Shown: piece by piece, positions 9,603 to 19,442 of the stretch
Position numbering within the stretch: the stretch's first letter is position 1
Layout of the letters: each line of letters begins with the position of its first letter
Translations under genes and position numbers: made by a program
NCBI RefSeq assembly: GCF_029537235.1
Contig: NZ_CP120639.1
Coordinates: forward strand, 1,022,622-1,086,621
DNA length: 64,000 nucleotides
Direction of reading: 5' to 3'
Source: Rhizobium sp. 32-5/1
GTDB lineage: Bacteria; Pseudomonadota; Alphaproteobacteria; Rhizobiales; Rhizobiaceae
Notes under the pieces: model-generated
Databases searched by the model: none
Seen by the model: the letters and a program-made list of their open reading frames with translations, nothing else
Told to the model about the DNA's origin: nothing

Positions 9603-9621
9603 AATTGAACCGGTTTCAATT
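9603..9621. promoter_or_regulatory. Lux-box-like palindrome upstream of LuxR
   Basis: AATTGAA-CCGGT-TTCAATT is a perfect 7-bp inverted repeat over 19 bp, the size of lux/tra-box operators, about 93 bp before the LuxR-type ATG. A second weaker repeat (TTGCAT, 6 bases, ATGCAA) follows at 9620-9637. The sequence differs from the known TraR box, so any link to the adjacent regulator is inference. Confidence 0.45.
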
Positions 9622-9713
9622 GCATGATGCAATGCAACCGTTTGCTGGAGGAGCATTCGGCATGCGGCATTAGCTGCAGCATCCTAGAGCATAGTGCCAA
9701 GTGGGGTTTGTGA

Positions 9714-10435
9714 ATGAAACTGGACGCGCAGGTGGATCTGATCGGAGACATCGCCGCCGGCTTCAACACCCACTACGAAATCTTCAAATACATAAAGGGA
9801 TTGGTTCATGAACTAGGGATGCATGCATTCCTAGTTCTGACGTTGCCCACGGTCGATACCCTCGAGATCGGCGCAACGAAGATCATCACGAATTGGCCGG
9901 CGGAAATGGTCGATTATTATGATGCGAACAACTTGCTGATCGACAGCCCGGTCATCCGGCGGCTGCTTCAATCCACGCGCCCATTCAACTACGACGTCGA
10001 GGCCATCAATGAGAACCGCGATGGAAGCAAGAAATCCGCTGTAATTGGCCTGTTTCAGAAATATGCAATTGGGAAGGGTGCCTATTTCCCCGTGCATGAT
10101 GCCGCGGGCGGACGTGGCGCCATGTCGATTTCAGGCGAACGGAATTTCAGCCAGGGCGAAATGGCGAAACTTCTTTTATTGCCACGCATGTCTACGACCG
10201 TCTCTCTCAACTGACGTTGAAAGAAAAACACCGCCCGGTCGAGTTCACCCAGAGCGAACTCGATTGCCTTAGGCTCACAGCCGGCGGCAAGAAGAGTAGT
10301 GAAATTGCCAAAATTCTCGATCTGTCCGAGCACGTGGTCAGCAATCAACTCAACACGGCCGTCAAGAAATTGGGGTGTTCGACGAGAACGCAAGCCGTCG
10401 TCAATGCGTTGCGCCTCAATCTTATCCGGGCATAA
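9714..10435 (+). pseudogene. LuxR-family solo regulator (autoinducer-binding domain + HTH), frameshifted
   Basis: Two frames make one protein of about 240 residues: an N-terminal autoinducer-binding-type domain (NWPAEMVDYYDANNLLIDSP; AYFPVHDAAGGRGAMSISGE) and a C-terminal GerE/LuxR helix-turn-helix (FTQSELDCLRLTAGGKKSSE, then STRTQAVVNALRLNLI). The frame breaks in the TTTT run at about 10174-10177; one added T joins them. Start at 9714 after GGGG. No luxI-type synthase is present in the window, so this is a solo regulator. The domain has the W-Y-D positions typical of the ligand pocket, but the ligand cannot be told. Probably intact in the organism if the indel is an artefact. Confidence 0.8.
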
Positions 10436-10769
10436 ACGAGCTTCTGTCAATTGAATCGCCGAGAGAACAGTGCGCGGTCAGGTCTGCGGTGGCCGTTGTC
10501 GGATGGGCTTTGCAGTCAATCCCGGCCAGGATTTCCATCGGCTGTGTTGGCCGAAATCCAGGGCTAGAAGTTCCTCCCTGCCGAATTGTGCATAGGATTC
10601 CGCAACATCTTAGAAAGGGACGACACGACGCGCCAAAGTGGCGAGGGAAACAATGTGGGCGCGATCTGAAAATATCCGCCTTTCCACATTGCATGTAATT
10701 CTGGCACATAATAGGAGCATTATTAACAGGTGTCTATTTTAGTTAATACTGTTTTTACACGAAAGCGGC
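10436..10769. other. Intergenic stretch with no supported gene
   Basis: About 334 bases, AT-rich towards 10700-10760 as expected for a promoter of the following gene. No reading frame, repeat or RNA structure is convincing. Confidence 0.4.
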
Positions 10770-11066
10770 ATGATCTGTTTTCTCAACTTTTCCCGGATGT
10801 CGAACTGGATGGTGCAGATGAAGCCGCTTGACCAACAGCATGAAGCACAAGGCGCAACTCAAGGGATAGGCACGGGGATCATTGTTCCTTTTCCCGTCGT
10901 AAACAAGCGCACCGCTATCACGGCACTCTGCCGTTCCGAATCCAACCCTCCAGGCGTCGATCAAGATGAGCCGTGGATAGTGCAGACGCGCGACGCGCTT
11001 CGTCAGGTCTTCGAGGAACTGGAAGCTGTTCAAAGGGAGGTGGCACTCGTCATCGCATCGCGATAG
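10770..11066 (+). CDS. Small hypothetical protein
   Basis: 98 codons from the ATG at 10770; internal ATGs at 10797 and 10812 are alternative starts. The centre contains IGTGIIVPFPVVNKRTAITA and the C-terminal third is a predicted helix (DALRQVFEELEAVQREVALV). No domain recognised, no signal peptide. It lies between a LuxR gene and transposase debris. Coding is plausible from the ordered amino-acid composition, not proven. Confidence 0.45.
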   Translation: MICFLNFSRMSNWMVQMKPLDQQHEAQGATQGIGTGIIVPFPVVNKRTAITALCRSESNPPGVDQDEPWIVQTRDALRQVFEELEAVQREVALVIASR

Positions 11067-11149
11067 CCCAATGAACTGGGGGAGCCAGTGTCGCACCCAT
11101 TGCTCGCGCGGCGGTTGCGAAGGAAAATTAAGCTGGTGCGTCAAGCAAG

Positions 11150-11580
11150 CGGGAGGGAGCCGTGGAGACTACGATCGCAAATGAAGATCAGGCCCTTGGC
11201 GGTTCCAGCGGCGGCCTGAGCACCAAAATCCATATGGCGGTACGTGGTCTTCGATGCCGCATGCGCTTCATTCTCACCGTCGGCCAAGGGCGACGCACCG
11301 CAGGCCGATGCCCTGATCGAAGATCTACCAGCCGACGTCGTCATGGCCGATACCGCTTATGACAGTGACCGGCTACGCAAGACTGTCGCCGACAAAGGCG
11401 CAAGCCGTCATCCCCAATGACCCCTCTCGTGCAAAGGAGTATCCGCTTACAAGAAACTCTATGCGCAGCGTTATCTGATCAAGGGCTGCTTCTCCAAACT
11501 CAAACGATTCCGGCGCATCGCCACCCGATCCGAGAACACGGCACGAACGCCCCTAGACCTTGCCTCCTACAACGAGGCCA
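11150..11580 (+). mobile_element. Decayed IS5-family (IS427-like) transposase
   Basis: Pieces in shifting frames match an IS5-type DDE transposase: QALGGSSGGLSTKIHMAVRG, then DAPQADALIEDLPADVVMAD followed by TAYDSDRLRKTVADKGA, then AVIPNDPSRAKEYPL and LIKGCFSKLKRFRRIATR. At least three frameshifts are needed, and the N-terminal part is missing. No terminal inverted repeats or target duplication could be picked out. A non-functional relic. Confidence 0.75.
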
Positions 11581-11644
11581 TTGCGCTTGAGCGAATTGAT
11601 TGCCTCGCGCACATCGTTGAGCGGCCGATTGGGGGCGAAACGAC

Positions 11645-11860
11645 TACCGGGCAAACACCTGTTTGCCGGTAGCGAAGGCTGCGGCAACAGATGGGCAACA
11701 ATCGTCCTTATTGCAGATAGCAAAAATGAACGATGTCGATCCGCTTGCCTGGCTTACATAGACGTTAACACGCATGGCCAACCACCGGTCCGATATCAGA
11801 GGCTCTAATGCCCTGGAACTTCACGCAGGCGTGGTTTGACTACAGCTTACAACCTGCTCA
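11645..11860 (+). mobile_element. Decayed IS66-family transposase C-terminus
   Basis: In shifted frames the stretch reads KHLFAGSEGCGNRWATIVLI, then MNDVDPLAWLT and TLTRMANH, the signature end of IS66 TnpC proteins ('LFAGSDGG..WA.I..L...K.N.VDP.AWL'). It carries an internal stop and a frameshift, and the IS66 partner genes are absent. It lies beside the IS5 relic, so this interval has been an insertion hot spot. Confidence 0.65.
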
Positions 11861-11924
11861 CCATAGGTACCCGCGATTAAGGTCAGCTAGGTCAAAAAAT
11901 CGGTCGTTAACCTGCTGTTAAGGA

Positions 11925-12701
11925 ATGATCCGAAAAGTGACGTTAACGAACATTCTGGAATCGAACATGCCCGTTAGTCCGTTTTCAATCCTCGACCCGA
12001 ATGCGCTTGATGAGTATGTGGATCTCCGTTCTGTCCCCAAGCACCGGCATTTTGGCAGGAATGAGATCGTCGATCGGCTCCGAATGGCGGTTCCCTTCGA
12101 CTATATTGCAGTCAGCGGCCTCGACGTCGATCATTATAGGTTCGGTGACGGACTTTCCATCGATACTGACATGCCGCCCGCATTCTTGGAGGCTTATGAT
12201 GCCGACGGGCTCGTGAAAGTGGACCCATTCATATTGGCGGCGAGATCGTCTATGGCGATCGTTGTCGAAAGCGAGGTCTATGCAGCGCACGAGCCGCCGC
12301 AACGATTGGTCTATCTGCAGCGCACGTTCGCGGTCCATAACCGCACTTTGATACCGATGACGCGAAACGAAGTCGTCTACGGCGCGATCTGCTTCACGCG
12401 GTCAAGTCCGTTCACGGAATCCGAGATGACCTTTCTGTCGCTTGTCTCGGAATCGATCCACACGGCCGTTACGAAACCTTTGATGGACCGCTTCGCAGCT
12501 CACCAGCTCCGGCTGTCGAAGGGCGAGATCGCCTGCCTGACACAGGCCAGCTTTGGTCTCACCAGTCATGGAATTGCAGTCGCCACAGGATATCAAAATG
12601 ATACCGTAAACAGCTACATCAAATCGGCCGTCAAAAAGATTGGTGCAACGAACCGCACCCAGGCCATAGCCGAGGCCATCCGCAGACGATTGATTGTATA
12701 G
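11925..12701 (+). CDS. LuxR-family transcriptional regulator, solo
   Basis: 258 residues: an N-terminal autoinducer-binding-type domain (about 25-180; FLEAYDADGLVKVDPFILAA, VYGAICFTRSSPFTESEMTF) and a C-terminal LuxR helix-turn-helix (about 195-255; LTSHGIAVATGYQNDTVNSY, TNRTQAIAEAIRRRLI). Organisation matches the regulator at 9714, about 1.5 kb away, so the two may be old paralogues. The start is uncertain: ATG 11925 directly follows AAGGA, while ATG 11967 has GGA at a better distance. No acyl-homoserine-lactone synthase gene is nearby. Confidence 0.85.
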   Translation: MIRKVTLTNILESNMPVSPFSILDPNALDEYVDLRSVPKHRHFGRNEIVDRLRMAVPFDYIAVSGLDVDHYRFGDGLSIDTDMPPAFLEAYDADGLVKVDPFILAARSSMAIVVESEVYAAHEPPQRLVYLQRTFAVHNRTLIPMTRNEVVYGAICFTRSSPFTESEMTFLSLVSESIHTAVTKPLMDRFAAHQLRLSKGEIACLTQASFGLTSHGIAVATGYQNDTVNSYIKSAVKKIGATNRTQAIAEAIRRRLIV

Positions 12702-12929
12702 TGTTCAACTGGACGGTTGCAGATAGAAGGCGCGCCGTTTTTTTCAACAAGATCGGCGCAAAGAGGAGCTTCACAATATTGCGCTGGTCCGGTATTCCAA
12801 AAGTGCCCCTTACCTCTATGGTAGGGAGCTTGCGCATAGGTGATTGGTAAGGAAGCGATCAACCGTTTCTTATCGCAAATCCAATTGTCCCTTCATCGCG
12901 ATAAAAGCTTTGTGGGTTGCCAGGAGCAG

Positions 12930-13083
12930 GTACGGCCTTCGACCGTATTTCACTACACGTGTTGACGAAAGAGGCCTCGGCCTCGCCGTTGTCTACGGTT
13001 TTGTCCGCCAAAGCGGAGGCGACGCCCGCATCATTTCTGCTCTTGGGGAAGGAGCGACAATCGAACTTCAGTTTCCAATATGA
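12930..13083 (+). pseudogene. Histidine-kinase ATPase-domain remnant
   Basis: Only the last 50 or so codons of a hybrid/sensor kinase catalytic domain survive: PYFTTRVDERGLGLAVVYGF followed by VRQSGGDARIISALGEGATI and ELQFPI, matching the G1/G2 boxes of HATPase_c ('FTTK..G.GTGLGLA.VYGFV.QSGG'). The GTG before GLGLA is lost and nothing upstream resembles a kinase. A relic, like the PAS fragment at 1313. Confidence 0.65.
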
Positions 13084-13135
13084 GCAAAGGCACATTCTCT
13101 CTATCTCGTAGAGCCCTCGTGCGCTGGACGCCATA

Positions 13136-14119
13136 TCAGCTTCGCGGTCGAAAAAACCAGGGGGCGACAGTTTCGATCTCGTTGGTAAGCACGCCGCCGC
13201 TGTAGCCCTCCGGCAGGCGGGCGAGTTCTTCATTGCTGTCCATGCCGGTCGAGAAATCGCCGCCAGAATAGGGGCCCACTACGAACACGGCACTGCCAAC
13301 CGACCCCATTCGGTCCAGAAAGCGGTTCGGCCAACCCCAAAGCCACGGGGCCACGTTTATTGGGACATACACGAGCGTCAAGCGACATTCATCCGGCATC
13401 GCGCCAGTCCATCCATAAGCGATGTAGCGTAGCAGGCATTCCTTCAAAGAAGCGCGCGACATCGTTCTCAGGCCGGGAACCGAGGAGCGCAACGCAGCGA
13501 TCGGTCTATCTCCGCCATAGGCCATCAGGGTCGCTCGCCGCTCGGGTGGAAGGGCGTTTATGAACGTCGCCAGTTTCTGCCCTTCCTCGGGATCGTTACT
13601 CTTCACGTTGATCATGAAGGTTCGGTTGGGAAAAGTCTCCAACACTTCGGGAAGTGACGGTATCAGTCCGACGCCCTTACCCCGGAACGGATATGTCTTT
13701 CCGCCGTCGGCGGTGTAGCCGTAGCCTATATCGAGCCTTTTGAGGTTGGCGATCGAGTGTTCTCGCGTGACGCCGTGACCCTCAGTCCGACAGTCCAGGG
13801 TCCAGTCATGGAAGACCGCGAAATTTCCGTCTGTGGTAGGGTGAACGTCGAGCTCCACAATGTCAGCGCCGGCCTCGAAGCTTGCGTGCATTGAGGCTAG
13901 CGTGTTCTCCAGATAGGCATGTGTCGGCGGGAAGATACGGGAAGCCGTGCAGGTATCATTGGTGACGCCGACCGGATCAAAGCGTTGCGCAATTCCACGA
14001 TGGGCAAGAAGAATTGGCTTGCCGCTCAATTCTGGTGCGAAGAGATTCGTATTGTTGAGAAAGATGAAGGCGAAAAGCCCCACCAACGGGAAGACTAGAT
14101 AGCGCCAAAAGTTCTGCAA
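13136..14119 (-). CDS. Glycerophosphodiester phosphodiesterase family protein
   Basis: 327 residues. A single N-terminal membrane segment or uncleaved signal (about 6-24, YLVFPLVGLFAFIFL) anchors a periplasmic GDPD barrel: LLAHRG near residue 38, ENTLASMHASFEAGADIVEL DVH metal-site motif, and FAVFHDWTLDCRTEG with the second catalytic His. It should hydrolyse glycerophosphodiesters to glycerol-3-phosphate and an alcohol. The start is a TTG at 14119 with GGGGAA upstream; no ATG fits the signal segment. The gene stands alone. Confidence 0.9.
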   Translation of the reverse strand: MQNFWRYLVFPLVGLFAFIFLNNTNLFAPELSGKPILLAHRGIAQRFDPVGVTNDTCTASRIFPPTHAYLENTLASMHASFEAGADIVELDVHPTTDGNFAVFHDWTLDCRTEGHGVTREHSIANLKRLDIGYGYTADGGKTYPFRGKGVGLIPSLPEVLETFPNRTFMINVKSNDPEEGQKLATFINALPPERRATLMAYGGDRPIAALRSSVPGLRTMSRASLKECLLRYIAYGWTGAMPDECRLTLVYVPINVAPWLWGWPNRFLDRMGSVGSAVFVVGPYSGGDFSTGMDSNEELARLPEGYSGGVLTNEIETVAPWFFRPRS

Positions 14120-14686
14120 GTAGGATTCCCCGCACGGCTAAGAATCAGGCCAATCTGCAACGTGTTTGCTTTCCGCATATGGCGGAAATGGGGAAACTCT
14201 CCATAATCTACCAACTTCGGTGGTGTCGCGGAATTCCCGAGTTTTGTTTCGATTTTGCGCTTGGTATCTGCGACGTCGCAGAATGGCCTTGCTTTCCTTT
14301 TCACTGCAAAATTAGCGCTTAGCCTGATCGTTAGGAACTTCTATCCATGAATGGCCTCCTGCAATTGCAGATACTGCCCTTACAGGCGACTCAACGGCCC
14401 GGCCCAACGCGCTGGGCGACGCCACTGACCTGGCAACAGAGACTTGAGTTCAATCAGGATCTGAGCCAGTTTTCCAGTTGGCGCGTATCATGAAACCTGA
14501 CGCAACGAACCGCCCATATCCAACCTGAACTGCCGTCGCTTTCTCGCATTTGCTTCCAATGGGATAAGAGGTTCATCAGGACCAAAGGCCTAACAACGCC
14601 GCCCAAGCCTGTGAGAGACAGCGACCAGAATGCCTCGGAGGACGTTCTCGAAGCCAAGAGGGTCTTGTTGAACGGAGGAATCCGTT
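14120..14686. other. Intergenic region, no supported gene
   Basis: 567 bases between divergent genes. A minus-strand frame at 14454-14657 is open but has no recognisable motif. The last bases (GGAGGAATCCGTT) supply the ribosome binding site of the hydrolase. Confidence 0.4.
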
Positions 14687-15846
14687 ATGCCGCAGGAAAT
14701 TGTTTTGAAACACGTCTCCGCAGGCGTGCTCGACGTCGCCTATTACGAGGCGGGGCCTGCGGACGGCGTTCCGACCATTCTTCTTCATGGTTTTCCTTAT
14801 GATGCACACGCCTATGACGAGGTGATGGCCGATCTTGCCGGTGCTGGGCACCTTTGCATTGTCCCGTTTTTGCGTGGTTACGGCCCGACCCGCTTCCTGT
14901 CGCCGGATACGCCGCGCTCTGGTGAGCAGGCGGCGCTCGGGGCGGACCTGCGGGCGTTGATGGCGGCCTACGTATTCGGAAGGCGATTCTCGGTGGCTAC
15001 GACTGGGGTGGTCGAGCCGCCTGCATCGTCGCTGCGTTATGGCCCGAAAGAGTAATCGGCCTCGCGAGCGCCGGGAAGGGCTACAACATCCAGGAGATCG
15101 CTGGCGCCGCCAAACCAGGTATGCCGGATCAGGAGGCGCGCGACTGGTACCAATACTACTTTCACACGGAGCGTGGCCACAGAGGCCTAGAGGAGAGGCG
15201 GCGCGAGATCAGTCGCCTTCTATGGGAGACTTGGTCACCATCCTGGTCCTTCGATGAGGATATATACGAGCAAACCGCAGCCTCCTTTTACAATCCCGAC
15301 TTCGTCGATGTGGTGATCCATTCCTACAGCCATTGGTACGGCGTTGTTGGAGGAGATCCGGCCTACGCAGAAGTCGAGGCGCGACTGGCGCGCCAACCCG
15401 ATATTACCATTCCGAGCATCGTGGTGTTAGGCGCAGACGATGGTGTGGATCCTCCCCAACAGAAGGACGAGGACGGTAGAAAGTTCATCGGGTTCTATAA
15501 CCGCCGTGTACTGCCTGGCGTCGGGCATAACGTGCCGCAGGAAGCTCCGACCAGTTTCGCAGATGCTATCAGGGATGCGCGAGCGGGATTGAGCAGCGGC
15601 CTGCGATGTGATTGCCAGACCAATCACGGTTGGAAAACACCTTGCCTCCAATACCTGCGCTTCCGATGTACCCATTCGGCGAGGACCGCGGTCGGTATGC
15701 CGTGGCAGCATCACACTTCGGAAACTCCTTATCGGCAAACTGCCCGCGTATGCAGTGAGCGTGCGGATGCAGTGCATGTTGAGAATGGTGTTCCTTTTCC
15801 TGGTGGGGATGACGGTGTCGGAGAGTACCTTTGCAGGAGCAGTTGA
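14687..15846 (+). pseudogene. Alpha/beta hydrolase (epoxide hydrolase/dehalogenase-like), frameshifted
   Basis: Two frames form one alpha/beta hydrolase: oxyanion region ILLHGFPYDAHAYDE, cap-preceding VPFLRGYGPTRFL, nucleophile elbow GGYDWGGRAACIVAALWPER (Asp nucleophile, as in epoxide hydrolases and haloalkane dehalogenases), acid loop VLGADDGVDPP and catalytic His in PGVGHNVPQEAP. The frame breaks near 14968, where one missing base separates the halves. Recognisable homology ends at about 15575; the open frame runs on to 15846 with an unlikely tail, so a second indel near the natural stop is possible. GGAGGAATCC precedes the ATG. Substrate unknown. Confidence 0.78.
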
Positions 15847-15934
15847 AACAGTGCGCCCGCGAGAGAAGAGTGCAATCTCTGTTGCCGAAATGAAAATTCC
15901 CCAAGAGTGCGTTGTCTCTTCTTCGGCCTGGTGA
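15767..15934 (+). CDS. Possible small secreted protein
   Basis: A short frame with a signal-peptide-like start (MLRMVFLFLVGMTVSESTF, cleavage near AGA) and a short mature part containing RPREKSAISVAEMKIP, ending VVSSSAW. Candidate ATGs are at 15767, 15776 and 15785. It overlaps the unlikely tail of the hydrolase frame in another frame. I do not recognise it. Confidence 0.3.
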   Translation: MQCMLRMVFLFLVGMTVSESTFAGAVETVRPREKSAISVAEMKIPQECVVSSSAW

Positions 15935-16388
15935 TAGCACTGCCTTGCTTCCACACGCGGCGGCTGAGGCGGTGCAATTCTGCGTTGCGTGCAAGGGCTA
16001 TTCGCAGCGGGTTGCTTCAAACCCTGATCTCAATACCGACGACATCGACGCTACCACTCTCCTTCGGATCCATCCCTTGGCTCCACGATTTTTGCTGCAA
16101 GCACCATCCGATCGCCTCTCTTTCTCAACGCCCGAGTGAGAGTCTTGGCGTTTCGCTCTGGATGTCCTTGCTTAGAAACTCGGTCCTTCATAATCACGCG
16201 GCGATGAATCCCATTAAGTCCTCCGTTCGCCATTAAGAGATACAGCGGCCGATATTTTAAGACTTGCCAATCGATCCAGATTTCCCCGGCTCACCCCCAC
16301 AGGCGGCGCCGTAAGACCCACGATCGACATGCACTTCGCCCCTCCAGTGTACCGCGCGGCGTAAAAGGACGAGGCGGAGTAAGTTCCT
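15935..16388. other. Intergenic region, no supported gene
   Basis: 454 bases between the small frame and the stop of the membrane chemoreceptor. Short frames on both strands lack start signals and motifs. Confidence 0.35.
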
Positions 16389-18203
16389 TCAAGCGGCGCG
16401 CGAAATAGCGTGCGGGCGGACTTCGATTGTTTTGAATCCCGAAACGACTTTCTCCAGCGCCTGAACCTGTTCGCTAAGCCCAGTGCATGCGGCGTTGGTT
16501 TCGGCTGCCATTGCGGCGTTGCGCTGCGTGACTTCGTCCATGAGATGGACAGTCTTATTGATTTGACCGATGGAAGACGATTGTTCGCTGGATGACGAGG
16601 CCACCGCGTCGATCAGTTCGCTCACTTGTCCCACCATTGTTTGGATATCAGACAGAGCTTCGCCGGTGCGGTTGACCAGCTCGCCGCCGGTGCCAACTTG
16701 TTCCCTTGATGAAGAGATTAGCGTCTTGATCTCTTTGGCAGCATTCGCCGAACGGGACGCAAGCTCCCGAACTTCCTGAGCTACGACCGCAAAACCCTTA
16801 CCGGCATCACCCGCTCGCGCTGCCTCGACCCCGGCATTCAGGGCGAGCAGGTTAGTTTGAAAGGCGATTTGATCAATGACATTAATGATCTGGCCGATCT
16901 GACCGGAGGATCCTTCAATACGTTGCATGGCGGTGATCGCATCGCGCATCAGCCCGGAGCACTGACCGGCAGCCTGTTTGGTCTCTGACACCATACGTTT
17001 TGCCTCGACCGACTGGCTCAAAGAGTGATTGACGGCAGACATAATCGTGGCGAGTGCGCCGGAGGTCTCGTCAATCGTCTTCGCCTGCTGATCCGTGCGT
17101 TGCGAAAGGGATTGCACCGCCCCAGCAATGCTTGATGATGAGCCACGAAGAGCATCCGTTGCGAGGGACACGGCATTTATTGAGCTAGCCAGCGTATCGA
17201 GGCTGGTGTTGAAGGTTTTGCGAAGCGGCTCATAGGAATGCGGCAAGACCGTGTTGATCCGGAAACCGAGATTGCTCCGCGACAATTGTTCGAGGCCATC
17301 AGTGAGTGCTTGGATAACGTCGTTGCGTTCCGCTTCCGCTAAAGCTTGATCGGCAGCCAGCTGGCGCTCCCGGGTGACCTCGGCCTCCCTTGCCTCCAAG
17401 GCCCGCAGATGCCCTTCGCGTCGATCGAGAGAGTTCTCTCGGAAGACAACGACGGCTTGCGCCATCTGCCCAATCTCGTCACTGCGATCCGCATAAGGCA
17501 CCTCGGCCGAAAAGTCACCGTTTGCAAGACTGCTCATATATTGTTTCATTCCGTCGATCGGCAGGATCGCGCGTCGACGGAAGAAGTATAGACCAGCAAG
17601 TAAAAGGCTGAATGAGGCTACGGCGGCTGCGGCCGCGGCTGTTGTCCAGGTCACAATTTCGGAAGCCGCATTGCGCTCTTCGGACTTAAGGAAGGCGTCC
17701 GAATTCCCGACCAGTTGTTCAACGGCATTCTGATGATCGTGGAAAGCGGTCTTGAGCTTTGCAATCGCGGCAGCCGTCCGGCTGGACTCATTTGCCTTCA
17801 GGGCTGGAATAATATCGGCTTCCAGGACCGTCCAAAAGACATCGCCCTTGACGAAAACCTCGCTGTTGAGTTCGTCTTTCAACGCCTGGGGTAGGCGTGT
17901 GGTCTGCCAATATGCGCGCCGGTCATCATATGCCTTTTTCAACGTCGCGATTTTGGTGAGATTGACTTCAACTAGATCCGGAAAGTCGCCGGCTTCGTGG
18001 GACAACATGTAGGATTCGACGACAAACAGTGGAGGTGGCAGAATGTCAGCGATGAGATCCTTCCCGTAGACGATCTGCTCATAGATCGGCCCGTTGACCT
18101 TCAGCCGCTCCAGTGCCGCATATTGCAATCCGAACGACACAAACATTCCCACAGACACGGCCACTCCGACCGCCGCGAGGTTTCTTGCGATAGTAAACCC
18201 CAT
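16389..18203 (-). CDS. Transmembrane methyl-accepting chemotaxis protein
   Basis: 604 residues. First membrane segment near 8-28, a periplasmic helical sensor region of about 150 residues, second membrane segment near 188-208, HAMP (about 210-265), and signalling domain with tip QIAFQTNLLALNAGVEAARA and GFAVVAQEVRELASRS. Unlike the receptor at 7490 it ends HAISRAA, without a CheR-tethering pentapeptide. GGGGGTGAA precedes the ATG at 18203. It would feed the main chemotaxis pathway; no che genes are in the window. Ligand unknown. Confidence 0.95.
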   Translation of the reverse strand: MGFTIARNLAAVGVAVSVGMFVSFGLQYAALERLKVNGPIYEQIVYGKDLIADILPPPLFVVESYMLSHEAGDFPDLVEVNLTKIATLKKAYDDRRAYWQTTRLPQALKDELNSEVFVKGDVFWTVLEADIIPALKANESSRTAAAIAKLKTAFHDHQNAVEQLVGNSDAFLKSEERNAASEIVTWTTAAAAAAVASFSLLLAGLYFFRRRAILPIDGMKQYMSSLANGDFSAEVPYADRSDEIGQMAQAVVVFRENSLDRREGHLRALEAREAEVTRERQLAADQALAEAERNDVIQALTDGLEQLSRSNLGFRINTVLPHSYEPLRKTFNTSLDTLASSINAVSLATDALRGSSSSIAGAVQSLSQRTDQQAKTIDETSGALATIMSAVNHSLSQSVEAKRMVSETKQAAGQCSGLMRDAITAMQRIEGSSGQIGQIINVIDQIAFQTNLLALNAGVEAARAGDAGKGFAVVAQEVRELASRSANAAKEIKTLISSSREQVGTGGELVNRTGEALSDIQTMVGQVSELIDAVASSSSEQSSSIGQINKTVHLMDEVTQRNAAMAAETNAACTGLSEQVQALEKVVSGFKTIEVRPHAISRAA

Positions 18204-18782
18204 GATTCACCCCCAAATGCGGCGCCGTGCATCCATTTTTACTGGGAGGCTCACGCCGGCGACGCGAACTGGAACAATTTGAACGCTTGTGGTTAAAAAT
18301 TCTCTAGTCTTTCATAGACCGGAAAGTGCCAATGCTACCGCCTGTTCGGCGTCAGCGCCATTCAACATCGTGGGCCGCGCGTTTGTGTTACCTCAAGCTG
18401 GGGCCGTTGGTTTGACTTCAGACGAGAATAAGCAAGGGCAGGGACATCGCGATCAAGGTTAGCGCAACCGCTGCGGATATCCTCGCCACTGTCATTATTC
18501 GGCTTTTCTTGCCGTCACAGTCGTATGTCATCGCATCCCCCATGTGGCCGCGAGTGCCGGAAAATCAACCCTCGTTCCCTCTTGCGTGCCAACCGAAGTT
18601 GATCGACTACACCGGCCAATGCTAAGCATGAGATATAGCGATCTGGCATTTGGCGAGCGTAGGCCAACGCCAGCCATGCAATTGCTGCTGCCGGCGAAGA
18701 TGCCGGTAGCATCTGGAAGTTTCGCGGCGACGTTCGTGCCCGCAGCGTGCCGGTCGACATGCAACAATATCTGGTGGAGAAG
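18204..18782. other. Intergenic region with one tiny hydrophobic frame
   Basis: 579 bases. On the minus strand, 18418-18495 encodes a 25-residue, almost wholly hydrophobic peptide (MTVARISAAVALTLIAMSLP and five more) that would span a membrane once. Its ribosome binding site is weak, so it is only a candidate. Nothing else is supported. Confidence 0.3.
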
Positions 18783-19151
18783 ATGAGCGGAAAAACGGTG
18801 ACTCGGACGGACCTCGCTGAAACTGTTTTTCGCAAGGTGGGCCTTTCGCGCACTGAATCGGCGGAACTGGTAGAAACTGTCATCGACGAAGTCTGTAACG
18901 CGATCGAGCGCGGAGAAGTCGTGAAGCTTTCGTCTTTTGCAACCTTTCAGGTGCGCCACAAGAAAGAGAGGATCGGCCGTAATCCCAAGACTGGGGAGGA
19001 AGCGCCAATATCCCCACGCCGTGTCGTCAGTTTCAAGGCTTCGAATGTGTTGAGGCAGCGAGTTTTAAAGGCGCATCTTAGCCGAAAGGCCAAAACGAGG
19101 ACGGTGTCCCCAGCTCTGCAACTTCAAAATCCTCCCACCTCTTCACTGTAA
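18783..19151 (+). CDS. ihfA: Integration host factor subunit alpha (accessory copy)
   Basis: 122 residues of the HU/IHF family: VTRTDLAETVFRKVGLSRTE, the DNA-arm strand VVKLSSFATFQVRHKKERIG, and RNPKTGEEAPISPRRVVSFK, where RNPKTGE is the arm-tip signature. IHF-alpha pairs with IHF-beta to bend DNA in recombination and transcription. Start at 18783 with GGAGAAG upstream; an in-frame ATG 36 bp earlier has no site. The tail after the core (SRKAKTRTVSPALQLQNPPT) is longer than in the usual 100-110 residue proteins. The housekeeping ihfA normally sits by pheT or merR-type genes, so this is likely an extra copy. Confidence 0.88.
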   Translation: MSGKTVTRTDLAETVFRKVGLSRTESAELVETVIDEVCNAIERGEVVKLSSFATFQVRHKKERIGRNPKTGEEAPISPRRVVSFKASNVLRQRVLKAHLSRKAKTRTVSPALQLQNPPTSSL

Positions 19152-19442
19152 AAGTGGCGGTTCCCCTTGCGGCGAGATGCAGATCGGTGAGACCAGCTTT
19201 TTCCGCCTTGCGTTGGGCCTTCAATCCTACACCGGCCAATGGTGTCGTGACGGCAACATGCGAAGGCTGTGCCGGTTTCCCGCCGAGAATGAGCCTAAGT
19301 ACGGTTTTCTGATCAGGGTTTGGTCAAGGGATTGGCTTTTTCTCCTCTTGACTTCGACATTGGCAATTCCGGCACATTCTTTTCGGTGGGGCGGCCTTCA
19401 CCGTTGTGACCGAGCCCGCTATCAATTGGGTCGGAGGCACGG

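Noticed and set aside
14454..14657. Minus-strand frame in the gap before the alpha/beta hydrolase
   Set aside because: No ribosome binding site, no motif, and odd composition; left as intergenic.
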